NCBI GenBank assembly: GCA_015039365.1
Contig: WION01000048.1
Coordinates: 1-64,000 of the forward strand
DNA: 64,000 nucleotides
DNA from: Amanita rubescens
Lineage: Eukaryota; Basidiomycota; Agaricomycetes; Agaricales; Amanitaceae
Reading direction: 5' to 3'
The translations under genes were made by a program, and so were the position numbers. Of this stretch, positions 33,913 through 46,222 are shown in pieces; position 1 is the stretch's first letter, and every line of letters starts with the position of its first letter. The notes below the pieces were generated by a model. The model saw only the letters and a program-made list of their open reading frames with translations. It did not search any database and was not told the origin of the DNA.

Positions 33913-36307
33913 ATGAGTCGACAAGTTGGCATTTTTCAAGCGTCCAACCACTTCGAAACAATACCGTCTGACGTTGGTCAGATTCCCAATTTTTATGACC
34001 TTTGGTATAACAGATCTGCTGCAGAAAATACATCCATCAACGAGGAAGCGTATTCCTTGCATCTCGCGAACGGCGAAGGAGCAGTTCAAACGAGTGATTT
34101 CAAGTCTGATCCGGGCTGCCATGCACAACGATCCGTCAATTATTCTGAAAGAAACCCCTGGTCTGCGGAAGGTGCCTCCGTACTGGTATCCTTATACAAC
34201 GATGGCTAAAATGCGATGGTTGGGTCGTGAAATTTTGGAAGTTGTTTCGACTGAGTTTCGAGATCGATCAATGGAGTACTATGTGTGTTATCACATCTTG
34301 CCACTCTGTCCACAGGATAACGTAGTGACAGAGGTACGCGTTGGAATCTGGTGTGACCACTATCAATGGGAGAATTGCGAAGCCAGACACAGTAATTCGT
34401 GACGGCGACCGGATAGAGTATGGCCCTGCTTTCTTTCTGCAATTTTATCCTCAAGCCATTCCATACAGAAACGTCGTCCACCGCCATGAGCCTCCAGTCA
34501 CGTCGCAACGTATTAAAATCCTCCACCACGATGTAGAAAGAGAATTCATCGTCATTGATAAACCAGGCAGCATTGTTTGTTCTGCCATCACTCACACACA
34601 GGTTGTAAATGACTTTCTATTCCAGCCTGTCCATGCATCGGGGCGGTATCACAAGAACAGTCTCATCGAGATACTTGTTGGCGAGTTGGGATATGAGAAA
34701 GTATATCGTACGTTCCGTCCGGCTGCCAAGTTGCTGTCTGACCTGATTTTTGATAAATTATTCAAGCCGTAAACAGATTAGACCGGCTAACTTCAGGCTT
34801 GATGATTATTCCACTATCCGCCGACTGTGCTCGCATACTTACAGCAGAATTTCAGGCCGGAACTGTCCGTAAGGAATATATTGCTAGATGTAAAGGCAAA
34901 TTCCCCGAGTATGTTCTGATCTCGGACGAAGCAATGGCCGCACTAACGTAAGAAAGGACGGAGATAGTGTGCGAAGAGTCACTCTTGACCGTGGATCGTC
35001 AAATGGGATTAAATATAGTCCACCCCAAGGGCAAGGTGCGTAACTCGTCCGGGGATAACTCCACTACTCACTAAATGCGTATATGAATATATAGCCAGCC
35101 AAGACAGTTTTTAATTTGCTACATTATGACGCTAACACGAATACCAGTGTGATACGGTGTAAGTATTGTGCTATGCCACGAAATCTATTAATAGAGTGCT
35201 CGGTCCTAGGTCGACCATTCACAGGACGGTGTAAGCGCAATTTTCGGATTTACATGTAGAATAACGTCGACTAAAGCTGGTTAGCTCACCAACTTAGGGT
35301 ACATCTTCAATTCCTAGGGCACCCTATCGCCAACGATCCTGTCTATACGGATAACAAGATTTGGGTATGTTGCACAACTTCCGTAATTTGTATCCCCGAA
35401 TCTTATAATGTGTCAGGGAGATAAACTAGGAGCAGGCGGCATTGATGTCGTTCCTAGTGATGCACGCTCGGCACCAGAGCCACCTCCACATCTGCAGTCC
35501 ATGACAGAGCTGGAAGGCAATCCTGAGTCACTTTCCAATACGCCTGGAATGCAAGACAATACATCCTCTGATATGCCACATCAAAAATTATTACCCCGTC
35601 AAACCGGGGAGGACATCGGCATGGGTTCTCCAGTTCCGCTGTCCAGCGAGGCTGTTGGGATCATCACGAGACTTAGAAATAAGAAGGTGCATCTCGAATT
35701 CTATCTTACACCGTGTGATTTAATGTCGTACTAGGATGAAGACGAAGATTGGGGCCGATGGCGGGATGTCATTTTTCGCGCCAAAGGAGCGTTATCGCCA
35801 AAAGGCTTGAATATCAAGCCACCACCTCCGCAGAACCGAAGAAAGCGCGGAGGAAAGGGTGAATTTACAAATCCGAAACACGTATGTCACCCACCGGAGT
35901 CCACAGACGCGGAGAATGATACCAAAACGGGCGTGACGTCCAATATTAAATCCGAAGTTAACCATGATAATGAAACGGCCGCTTCATGGCTGTCAACTAG
36001 TTCGCCAGAAGGAGACAAAGATACCCTAGTATCACCTAATGACCAAGAAGCACAGCAAGAAACACGGCAACTAAACATGTCCGAGGCGCTTGAGAAAGTG
36101 TCACTCGAGCCTGAAGCAGGGAAGGAACTCGTTAAGGAATCTGGAAATCTGTACTGTCCAGAATGCTACTTGCCGCTGCACCCCGATCCTAGGCCCGAAA
36201 AGCTCTACATCTTTCTCCATGCGCTTAAGTATACCACTAGTTTGGGGGGATTCGAGACAGAAATGCCCGAGTGGGCAGCTAAGGGTTGGATATGGGACCA
36301 GTCGTAA
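33913..36307 (+). CDS. tRNA pseudouridine synthase, Pus9/Rib2 (RluA) family
   Basis: Converts uridine to pseudouridine in tRNA (position 32 in yeast Pus8/Pus9). The N-terminal fungal block is [20 protein letters not shown] and [15 protein letters not shown]. Next are the S4-like part [20 protein letters not shown] and VVHRHEPPV. The RluA core is [19 protein letters not shown], the catalytic motif [12 protein letters not shown], and [18 protein letters not shown]. About nine introns. The C-terminus is a long charged linker and then [20 protein letters not shown]. No cytidine-deaminase domain (HxE, PCxxC) follows, so it resembles Pus9 more than yeast Rib2. The exact start is unsure: ATG at 33913 is the first candidate, but the frame feeding GLRKVPPYW differs and needs an intron. 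TAA at 36305-36307. Confidence 0.85.
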
Positions 36308-36381
36308 AGCAGCACTAAGCTTATACATGTGCATGAATATGATTGCAATCACGAATACGATACATAGGTATACAAAGGTCA

Positions 36382-37407
36382 CTAGTACGAAATAAGACAA
36401 GGCACAAAACAGTTGGCAAAGCTGCTTACTTTGATGAATCTTGACATGAATTTTCTGTCGCAAAAGATGTGAGCTAATGATTGCAGGTGACAGCTCGGAA
36501 CTTACTTATGAAATTCGGTGCGCAGTAGATCGTTTACAAAATGACCTGAAGGCTTATCCCTAGTATTCATGGCCTGGTTCTTGAATATTAGATCTGACGA
36601 TCTAGTCAAACGAAATTCTAAGCAACATATGGGAGGATTACATACCATCGTCCCATCGCCGCTTGACTGCAAAGGTTCCGGGTGCAGTCGTATTAAGGCC
36701 TGCAGGTGATTGACCCAAAGCGGCGGCCAAATTCAATAATGGATTCTTTGTTGCAATATCAATTTCCCGTGCTGCAGCGTCTTGCGCCGATTGCTCTTGT
36801 TCCAACCGTGCCTTCTCTTCTGCTCGCTGTCGTTTAATCCTCTCCAGCTCCTTTAGTAACTCATCCGTGTCATCCTCGTCGTCGGATTCTTCTTCACTGT
36901 TCCAAAGTAAACAATAATTTGAATGTGTCACTTGGCACCTAACGAACCTTTCTTCTTCCTCTTCCTCTTCTCTGCTCTTGCTATTGGTCTTCTCGTTCTC
37001 ACCCTCACTCTCCGAGTCCTCTTTGTCCAGCGCCAACGCCTCTTGTAGCAACTTTCGCCTCTTATTCGTCTCCTCGTCTTCTATGACTTTAACTTCCCAT
37101 TCTCGACCGATGGCTTTCCTTCGAGAGTAAGCGGCGGCTTTCCCTCCGCCTTGCGCTTTTTATTTCGGGCTTCCATTTCTGCGGCAAGAAGCTCCGCACG
37201 AAGATCTCGTTTCTTGACTTCATCTGCTGATGTCTGCCCTACCTGTCTTCATAACAACTTCAGGAAGTAGGCCAGAAATACACTTAATGCTTACCGAAAC
37301 TTGAGTTTCGTATGGGCAGCCATGTCGCGCACAGAATACTGGCGTGATCCACCCTTGACATCCCTTGCCTGCGCAGGGTCCCATGTTGGTCTGTGGGCTG
37401 TAGACAT
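36382..37407 (-). CDS. CWC15: Spliceosome component Cwc15 (Cwf15)
   Basis: Part of the Prp19-associated complex in the activated spliceosome. N-terminus MSTAHRPTWDPAQARDVKGG then SVRDMAAHTKLKFR is the family signature. The middle is basic (MEARNKKRKAEGK), then ETNKRRKLLQEALALDKEDS and acidic (EEEEEER, SEEESDDEDDTDELLKELER). The C-terminus is NPLLNLAAAL, FAVKRRWDDG and NDLLRTEFHK, then probably KFMSRFIK after one more intron. The frame slips between KRKAEGK and AIGREWEVKV. One missing G at the CCC run 37142-37144 (coding GGG where GGGG is expected) would restore it. As this gene is normally essential and single-copy, an assembly error is the better reading. The 3' end is tentative. It converges with the preceding gene, with 74 bp between stops. 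Confidence 0.85.
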
Positions 37408-37703
37408 GACTGGTACAAGTGTGTGTGCGAAGAGGCTTTGCTAATACTATGAATGAATTCGACGAACTTCGTTTCTCAAATTGGGGAATATTTTCCCAGG
37501 GAAAGATACGTGACCTCTATCTTGATTCTACATAGTAAATGTTGTAGAAGCCAGCCTTGTATCGAGACAATATTAAATGAATACAACACTAGTCCGTATA
37601 TAAGACCACGTTTTAGTTTAAACGATGGCTGTCTTTAAAGTCATTCATTGTAGTAAAATGAATGGACGAATTGTTGAGTAAAAAAAGTCCATGAAGTCCA
37701 AAT

Positions 37704-39552
37704 TCAGAATAGGCAAACATAGTTACTTGGGAAAATATGTCTTCCAGGCTCTCTTCTGGCTTCGTCCAACAGTTCTCCGCTCCACCAGCCATCGTCTGGG
37801 GTTTCTGTAACCGCGATGATGTCCCCGGTTTGGAAATCAAACTCTTCTTCAATTGTAGCTCTATAATCGTAAAGCGCTTTGACTAAGAAACGGTCAAGTC
37901 AGTAATGGACGACTAGAAATGAAATTAACTTGGACGCACCCAAGAACAAAATTTGATTGCCTGCATCGGTTACTGGAACAGGAGGTTGAACCGGTGCCGG
38001 TGGTTCCCGAATAACGCGATTGCTCCCATGTGGTACAGCAGGTAGAGGCTGGGATTCTCTTCGAAGCGACATCCCGCGACGCATCGGACGCCGAGGCTCT
38101 TCAGGTATAGGCGGAGGTGGTGGTATATTGAGCATATTTACCTGACTAGAGTAAGAGGTACTCGGTTGTACAATCTGAGGTCTTGTTTGTGCAGGCGCGT
38201 TTTGCCTCGTGTCGTATCCATTCGTAGACCGAGATGGTTGAAGGCCATTAACGCCGTTCGCGCGAACGTCGGCCTGTGTGCTGGAACTGCTTTGTATCGC
38301 CTGGGGCGTTGCTGCAGGGGGTGTTTGGTATCTGGGTTCCGCGTTTGGAGCAGGTGGCGTTGCCTGCCCTACAGGCGCGTTCTGATAGACGGCTTCCGGC
38401 TTACGCGAAATACGTTCGTATCGGACGACTCGATATGATGTAGGAGCTGCAATCAGCTGTTGTTTCTGAGGATCACCCGTGACGAACATAGGTGGCTCAG
38501 TCACTCGACTTCCTGTCCCATACGCATCGACGAATGCTAATAGTTCCCTGTCGGGTTCAAGCATATCCAATGCAGTGCGGATTTTTTCGCATGCCTGAAA
38601 TAGAGTTAGCCTGATGCAGGCATAGCACTGCCTCTAGCGCACCTCATCGTCTTGAACACAAATTGTTGATATCATGTTAGCGTAATTCCAGACGTTGTCT
38701 TTCATCAATTCCATTCTTTCCTCTTCGAGATCTTGACAATCGTCACTGAATGTTTTCCAATCTGTTTCCCATTCTTTTGATTGATCTGAGAGCCCCCTCA
38801 CGAAACTGGCGTAGTCCTTCTCGTTTGCTTTGACCGTCTCCAGCGCCCTCCTTAGTTTGACCTGTAGCCTATCCAAATCTTGACCTTGCAGTTGAGCAGC
38901 CTGTTGTTTGTATGTTTTTATGCGCACGCAGTCCCCCTCATACTTTTCCCGGGCCTTCGCAACATATGATGCTTGACTTTGCTTCGCTTTCAATTTTTTC
39001 TCTATCGGCGACTGCGAAGTACGCTTGCGCTCGATCTGCTTCTCGTGAAATCGTGCAACGGGCTCCACCAACTCCCGTCGTATGTTTAATGCCAGTCGCA
39101 TGTGTGATTCGGATTGCCGGTGTGTTTCGATCGCCAGTGTTTGTAGCGAATTCTTCAATTCACTTCAGACGAGTGATAAGACCTCAGTTTCCGGCTTGTC
39201 AGATATGACGTACCCAGTTTCATCGACACCAATGGGCGTCCGCGCTAGAGCGGCTAAACGCTTTCCAAATTCTTCTTCCAATATCGCACTATTTTCCACT
39301 TAGCGCTTTTGGGCGCTTGTCAGCGGTGACGACGTACCGTTGGGTCCAGAAGTTCTGCAGTTCATCACTCGTCTTCATCGCACTTTTCATCCGCGTGAAA
39401 AGTACATTTGCACCCTCGTCCCCCTCTCCCCAGAAAGAGTTACAAAAATCCCGTGAACCGCTAGGGTATGGATCATTTGCATAATCCTGGAGGATAGAAT
39501 AGTTGGATATTGTCGAAGTAGACTGTTGCGCTCGCACTACCGTTGCTGCCAT
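37704..39552 (-). CDS. F-BAR and SH3 domain protein, Cdc15/Imp2/Hof1-like
   Basis: Likely scaffold of the cytokinetic ring or endocytic sites. It starts MAATVVRAQQSTSTISNYS. The F-BAR domain spans roughly the first 270 residues: SFWGEGDEGANVLFTRMKSA, AILEEEFGKRLAALARTPIG, the helices with ALNIRRELVEPVARFHEKQI and YVAKAREKYEGDC. A Pro/Gln-rich unstructured linker follows (PPPPPIPEEPRRPMRRGM). The C-terminal SH3 domain has the usual motifs ALYDYRATIEEEFDFQTGD, DDGWWSGEL and FPSNYV, and the protein ends CLF with TGA at 37704-37706. Splice joints keep frame, for example NFWTQR|AILEEEF with an intron at about 39297-39343. The choice among Cdc15, Imp2 and Hof1 cannot be made from sequence alone. 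Confidence 0.87.
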
Positions 39553-40018
39553 GCAGAGTATCGGATACAGTTAAATCTCGAGCGTATATATGACCAAAGT
39601 GACAGATTTGATGGGAAGATAGCGCAGCGTACTAATCTGTTACCGGTTTCAGGCAAGCGTCACCATCATCATCATTTCATTCCCAATTACCAACCTCTTG
39701 TATATTCTCTGACCCTGGGGCGGTGTTCATTTCATTCCGACTCAACGGCTGCACACTCTTGTTTTGTCATAAAGAGCTACACCGGAAATGCGCCGATTAT
39801 TGTGCTAAGAGCCCCGACTTGGGCGCTCTTCAACTCTACTTGTTCACTTGCAACTATATTCTGACATATGGCTAGCAATGCCCGACTCGGTAATTTTTAG
39901 AAATGCGGAGCAGTAATGAAGCGCACAGCCAGTAATGTACCTTTCTTAATAAAGTCCGTGTTTTAAAGAGTCCGGATCATATTCAACCAGCGGGATTAAC
40001 AAAGTACCTAACGCGACG
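39553..40018. other. Intergenic region
   Basis: About 470 bp between two minus-strand genes. It must hold the F-BAR gene's promoter. No other feature seen. Confidence 0.4.
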
Positions 40019-43000
40019 TTACGCTCCGCCCAACTCATACAGTCTGATACGCCAATTTTCTCCCCGAGAGAGTTCCGGTTTTGGTACTTTGTCAATGGGA
40101 TTCACGGCCTTAGTTCTCTCCCTCTCCTCCATCCGTGCAGCCCAGCTATCGATGGGCGGAACGTCTTCATCCGTGGCCTTTGTCCAGACTTCTTCGAGTG
40201 CCTTTCCGAGCTCTTCCTCAAACTCACTCAGCTCTGCTTGCAACGCTCGACCTTCTTCTCGATGTTCGGATGTGAATTGGAAGAGGTGCGGCAGGACATC
40301 ACGGGCTTCATCTGATCAATCATATGTTAGCACCAGACTCATGAGATATGGTCTGCTCAGGAACTTACCTCGAGTAGTGTTAAATCTACCAACCAGTTTG
40401 GTGATGGACTTGAGAAGATATTCCTCTTCGTCCACCGTCCCTTTCCGACCTGAGCCAACCTTCCTCTCCAGCTTTCTCTTTGAACGTGAACTCCTTCTGT
40501 ATGTAGTGTGAACAAAACTGTCTCCCTGCACATTTGTATCCACGTACTTGGATGTTCTCGAAACTGTACTAGGCGCTGCAGTATATCTTGTGAATGTTGT
40601 TGCTGGCATGGATATATCCGTCATTACATCGACGTTGTGAAGAGTCGGGTCATCTGTTCCGTAGAATGCGTCTGGAAACACATTAAGATAATCAAACGAT
40701 AAGGACAAAGCAGTTATACCTGGCTCCTCGACTTTTCTTATCCGGAGTTCACGAATACGGTTGAGCTGTTTGCGAAGTTGCTCTCGCATTTCTCCAAGGT
40801 CCTCCGATATCTGTGCTCTACCACCCAGAGCCGCAGGATAGACAATATCCTCTATAAGCTCTGGTTGGCCATTTATTGCTATCTATAGCATACCACCTTG
40901 AATGTGCGACCAAATGTGTTATTCAAAATTACTCACGACGCGACGGGCTTCGGAAAAGCAGTTGCCCTCGACGAACGCAATCACTGCCTGCCTTACGTCC
41001 TTTGCGTAGTCCAGTAACACTTGCCCAGCTTCGGAGTGTCTTTTCTTTGACACAAGATCATCTAAAGGGCGGGTACATTCGTCACAAGTTGAAAGGGCAC
41101 GTCGTCATTATATCATACCTGCCATTCGATATCCAACGTCAATTATCTCTTCTTCCGGTACCTCAAGTATAGAGGCAATCGTAAAGACTTCTCTCCATTC
41201 AAGCGCTCGTTCATGAGCCTTCATAGCTTTCGGTAGTTTTTGCGCCTCAACGTATACTTTTGACGAGCATCAGTATGCATTGAGATGGAACGAGGATAAA
41301 CGATCTTACCGACAGCTGCAGATCTAAATTCTCGTCTATCGAATAACCAATCTCCATACAGCTCCAGAATCGTCTACTGCAGCGTCAGTCACTGTAAAAT
41401 CCACTCAAAAATCTAACATACGTTGTACTCATCCGTATTTCTCCATATCGATAAAGCGGGTTCGTACAGTTGATAATCGTCAATGTACTTGATGGCTTCT
41501 TGGAAGTGCTCGGGGCCTATCAGAAAGTTTTATCCCCAAAACCAGTGCATAGACGTGAACAATTACCAGCCAGATGTAGGTTCCTGAGAGCCTTTTCTCT
41601 GCGTTTGAGGTGATCGTCGATACGAAAACGTTGATAAAACTTGTCCAGGGCGCGCAATTCTCGAAGGAATGGTAGGTATTCCCGAGGATCCTACAATGCG
41701 CACTCTTAGACCATAATTTACAGTCAAGTCGTGAGGTGTTACCTTTTGTGAATGCTGAGCAATCATAAGTACGAGCGAAAAATCGTACATCCCAAAGGCC
41801 GTGTTGAATAGTAGATCAACATCTACTAAGAATATGATGTATTTGACTGCATCTTCAACGATGTTAGGGTGTTCGTCTGTTACTAGTTGTCACTGGACGA
41901 AATATCACGAAAGGTCGATATCTTACCCCGCAATCTTAGCAATAAGGCGAGACCGGATTCGTGGTCTGGTGGTGTCTTCACAACAAAGGCAGTGAGGATG
42001 GAGTTGACGTATTTTGTCAAGCTAATAGTTTTCAAGTTCGGTGCGCACGGCATCGCAGACTTGCGCATTCGTTTCTTTAGGCAGAGATCCTCGACTGTGA
42101 AAAGCATAAGATAAATCTAAAACGTGAGGTCGGGTACGTACCCGATAACAGTCAAGAAAAGGTTGATATAGTCTACTTCGTCCACCTGCTTCACGAACGA
42201 TGACACGCGGTCGAAAAATGCCTTCGGGTCGTGTTCCACTAGCACCGTGAGATCTATGCGGTGCTTGCGGCATGCAAGAAATGCTTTTCGATAGTTTCCT
42301 CTAAATTCCGCGCTTAGTGTAAATAATAATGGCATATGTGAAATTCGCAGTACGCGTCGAAGGTCTTGCTTAACTACCTCCATTACCAATGGACGAGGAT
42401 TTATTGTTTCCAAGTTTCCGCGAGGCATTTGCAGTACCAAGCTCATAGAACTTGGCACAGCCATCACAATCCGCGATCCCCGTTCAACCTTCCTCGTTTC
42501 CCAAGTACTCGCCATACTCTTGACTTCGTCTTCGGTGACAGAAAGCACTGATTGCAGGACATTGAGGGGAACAAACCAAGCATCGTGAGCACTCGTCGTG
42601 TATATCACGAATCCAGACGCAATTGTGAAGGATGTTGCGTTTGGGGCCAATACTTTTGGCTCGTGTCCTCTTCCTGTGACATAAAGCTTTCCACGTGCGC
42701 CTAAACCGATATACAGACATTGCGGGGAGTCAGCAATTGTGCTGCTCAAGGGAACTGCGCGCGTAAGCAAACAGAATTCAGGAAAAGTGCCGCCAGCATT
42801 TATTCTATCTAGAGTCTGGGGATCAACTGCTATTATGAGCCTTGCTGAACATATACGAGGAATATGGAAACACACATTCGTGAATTTCGCCTTTTGAATC
42901 CTGTACAGCGATGACAGGATGAACAGAGATCAATCGACTGCTCTGCATCATAAGGTAACTCTCGCTGCTGGACGTCCACCGTGCCGTCCTTGTCCACTTT

Positions 43001-45058
43001 GACAGTAGCAATGATATTGACTTCTTGTGAAGCCCCGATGGCATATATGACAAAATGTTCTTCGAGTGATCGAACAAGAATTTGTCTCCAGCTGCGGACA
43101 TCTCCACCGATGACACCAGACCAGATTTTTACCGGGTCCATAACCTTTCCGGGTCCAGGACCTAGACGAGTTTTCAAATCCCAATATTCAATGTATCCGG
43201 TCTCCCAGAGGATCGCTAGATGGTCCGCCTCTGATGAGAAGCTTGCGTACACTGGGATTCGAGACACGCAGGCACTAGAAATGACAGACAGGTCCAGGGC
43301 AAGGGAGAGTTGGTGTGAGGACATTGGTGGTGGTACGTTTTGTGTGCGTAGTGGGGTCAGGAGAATGCTTGCTGATCAACTTGTTAGATGAACCCTGGAA
43401 TTCATAGGGAGAAAAAAGACTTACAACCGTCGAATACAGCGACGGAACCGGAATCGACGGGTGGTTGAGAATGTGAAGTAAATGTCTCCCATGCGTAACT
43501 TCTGGTCATGATAGAGGCTGCCGAACGTCACTATCCCCTTATTATCAGAAAACCTTGCAACACGCACACTCTGTCGTCAAGATGAGTAGGTGTGGGTTTT
43601 CCGGGTGCCAATTGACGGAGGTGAATCGGCTCCCTCCATCGTTGGACCCTAGAATTGACGCGGAAATCTCTTGTTTAAGGTACCTGGTTGTGATTCATAA
43701 CCCGATCCGGCGTTAACCAACCCACGTCGCTCACCAGTGGTAATTTCCAATCGTCCAGAGTTGTACTTGATACAAGGTCAGTCATGACACATATCGATGA
43801 ATACATCGTGCGTACCCAAATCGCCCTTTTCTGTCTCAATCCAGAGGGAGAGGATGTTCGATTCCGAGTTCCAAAGTACTTCGTGCACCCGATAACCCCA
43901 TGGCCGCTTTGATGATGTGCCCCCTAGGTCAAGGTCCTTGACTCTTAGTCCAAACTCTCCATGCCTGAGCCCATTGCGCTCAAAGAATACGACATCATGG
44001 CGTTCCTTTTTCCCTGCTCCACCTCCTTCAAAACCGAACCTCTGGGTCCCAGCAATGAGATTTCCAGATGGTCTCCAAGACAGACTATGTTCGAGACCTC
44101 CAACAGCTTCCGATGTGGACTGAAGTGCGCCGTGTTGATTATACACTCTGAGGATGCGTCGTCGTTGTCCATCCGCAGCGGGGGACGACAGTTTGGACAC
44201 AACAAAATACTGTGCATCGCCCCGCCAGCTGATGCGTGGGAGCTCGTCGTCATCAGGACTTGAACCTATTTTAATTTGCGCTGGAGCTTGGGCGGCTGCT
44301 TTTCCAAGCGAACCGTGGAACTGTGTTTGCTTTGAACCCCATCCAACGTTGATTGGAGCGTCTGGAAGGCGCTCAGCGCCCAGAACTGGATTCGTGAAGA
44401 TGATACATACCTTCTCCAAAGTCTGCGGTTTCTATTGGTGCCTCGGATAGAATATCGAGCGTTGATGTCATTATAATCAACTTTTCTTCGCCTGTGACAC
44501 GCTCAATGGGAATTTATGGTTCTAGAAAGACTACTCACCAGTTACAAGTGCAAGAAACAGATCATCAGGACTCCATGCTGCAGCAAGGATCCCACTTTCG
44601 AACGTTCCTTCAACATCCGCCTAATTAATGAATAAGACGCCAAAATGCAGAATAAGCAGCATACCATTGGCGAATCGGTCTCGAGAGACAAGAGCGTAAT
44701 ATCTCCACCACGCATTATGGCAACTATGTGCCTAGTTTCGGGGAGTATTCTTAACGAAACTATTTGTCTTGCTTCTGGGGCATGGGCAGCGACCGGGGCA
44801 GTGAATAGCGCAAAGGGGGTAGATGGACTCTATTCCAAATGTCAATTGAGGGGAGGATAGCTTGGTTAGTTGACCTACATCAATCTCATCCTTTTGTGAT
44901 ATAGGAAACTTCCATAGTTCGACATCGACGTCACCATCTGGGTTCTTGAACTCGGATGCGGCATATAAATTGTTCTCGTCTACATCGACTGCAGTTGCAG
45001 ATATCTTTGCGTTTGGAAGTCTGGTAACAGATAGCGCGTACAGAGATAAGTTTCTCAT
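40019..45058 (-). CDS. ELP1: Elongator complex subunit Elp1 (IKI3/IKAP)
   Basis: Largest Elongator subunit, a scaffold for tRNA wobble-uridine modification (mcm5/ncm5). Begins MRNLSLYALSVTRLP. The N-terminal WD40 propellers include VAIMRGGDITLLSLETDSP, LPRISWRGDAQYFVVSKL and GGLEHSLSWRPSGNLIAGTQ. The second propeller contains ASFSSEADHLAILWETGYIE. The start of the helical repeat region is VERGSRIVMAVPS with QMPRGNLETINPRPLVMEVV, diagnostic for the family. The C-terminus is FEEELGKALEEVWTKATDED and ends RLYELGGA, TAA at 40019-40021. About 15-20 short introns. Exons I joined by hand (for example QKDEID|SPSTPFALF) keep frame. Expected length is about 1,300 residues, matching the 5-kb gene. Confidence 0.93.
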
Positions 45059-45177
45059 GATAAAGTTAGCCGCGATCTTTGACGAAAATCATCTAACGAC
45101 GGGCCGGATTCGTTGTTTGGCAACAGCGATGGGTACAAACATTATGAGCCGTTCTCGACGGCCATATCGTCAACGTT
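45059..45177. promoter_or_regulatory. Divergent promoter region, ELP1 / EFG1
   Basis: 119 bp between divergent start codons. Both products act in RNA maturation (tRNA modification and rRNA processing), so co-regulation is plausible but not shown. Confidence 0.5.
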
Positions 45178-46057
45178 ATGGCTCCTGTTCGGACCAAGGA
45201 AAAGGAATCGTCAAGTGATGCCAAGAAGCGCCAATTTCATAAGAAAAAGCAGGAAAAAGATTCAAATGCTCTTCCAGGCGTACAGAAAATCAAAGCTTCA
45301 CTACGGCAAACAAGGAGACTGTTAGCCAAGGTCGGTTCTGGTGATCTTTCAATGTCCGCCAATGAAATAATAAGACTTGCTAGGATAAATTAGCTGCCGA
45401 TGTCAGAGTAGCAACTGAGCGGAGGTTGAAAGCGCTTGAGGCAGACCTGCAGCACGCTGAATTGGCAAGAAAGGAACGCACTCTTGCCGTTAGGTACCAC
45501 AAGATTAAATTCTTTGGTAAAAGTCCATTTCGACATAACATATGCGTTTCTTACGGATGCACAGAGCGTCAAAAGGTTGTTCGCAAGATTAATCAGGCGA
45601 AGAAACGGCTGGCATCCGCCGACGGTGATACAGGATACACTTGAAGCTACCTTGTTTGATCTTAGAATTGATCTCAACTATATACTGGTAAGTCATGTCA
45701 ATAATAATATCTACAACGGTTGACAGTGTGTAACAGCATTATCCCAAAATGGAGAAGTATATATCTTTATTCCCCTCTGAAGTCAGGCTCGGCGAGGCTC
45801 GGCAAGTTGATGCTGAGGCAGCCAAGACGGATGTACGTCGGCAAGAGATACGTTCCTGGATCAGGGAAAAAATGAATTCCGGGGATTTGCCTACGGCAAT
45901 AGAAGAGAACATGAACTCAAAAGTTGCGGGAATTTCGGGTGGTAATCTTCAGGAACCTGAGAGAAGCGGTGACCAAAAGCGGAAAGATAAAAAGAGGGAT
46001 GAGATTGAGGAAGATCCATTCTTTGGAGATGATGAAGAGGAATCTAGTGATGAGTGA
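45178..46057 (+). CDS. EFG1: rRNA-processing protein Efg1
   Basis: Nucleolar protein needed for 18S rRNA maturation. Starts MAPVRTKEKESSSDAKKRQF, strongly basic. Family core: LPGVQKIKASLRQTRRLLAK, then after a 53-nt intron (about 45331-45383) DKLAADVRVATERRLKALEA, YHKIKFFE, RQKVVRKINQAKKRL and LFDLRIDLNYILHYPKMEKY. The C-terminal tail is acidic (EEDPFFGDDEEESSDE). Two further introns separate KFFE from RQKVV and NYIL from HYPK. Coiled-coil prediction is likely over the core. No defect seen. Confidence 0.88.
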
Positions 46058-46222
46058 GGGTATGGAGAGATGTGTCTGGCACGAGCGGCGGTGCAGGCGA
46101 GCGACATAGAATATAATACTTAGTACTTAGTTAAGGACCGCGGTTAATTCTAATAGGAAAGAGAAGCGCGATCGAATCCCATGACACCGTCGTGTGAACT
46201 TTAGTGGCGGTGAGTGTGTACC

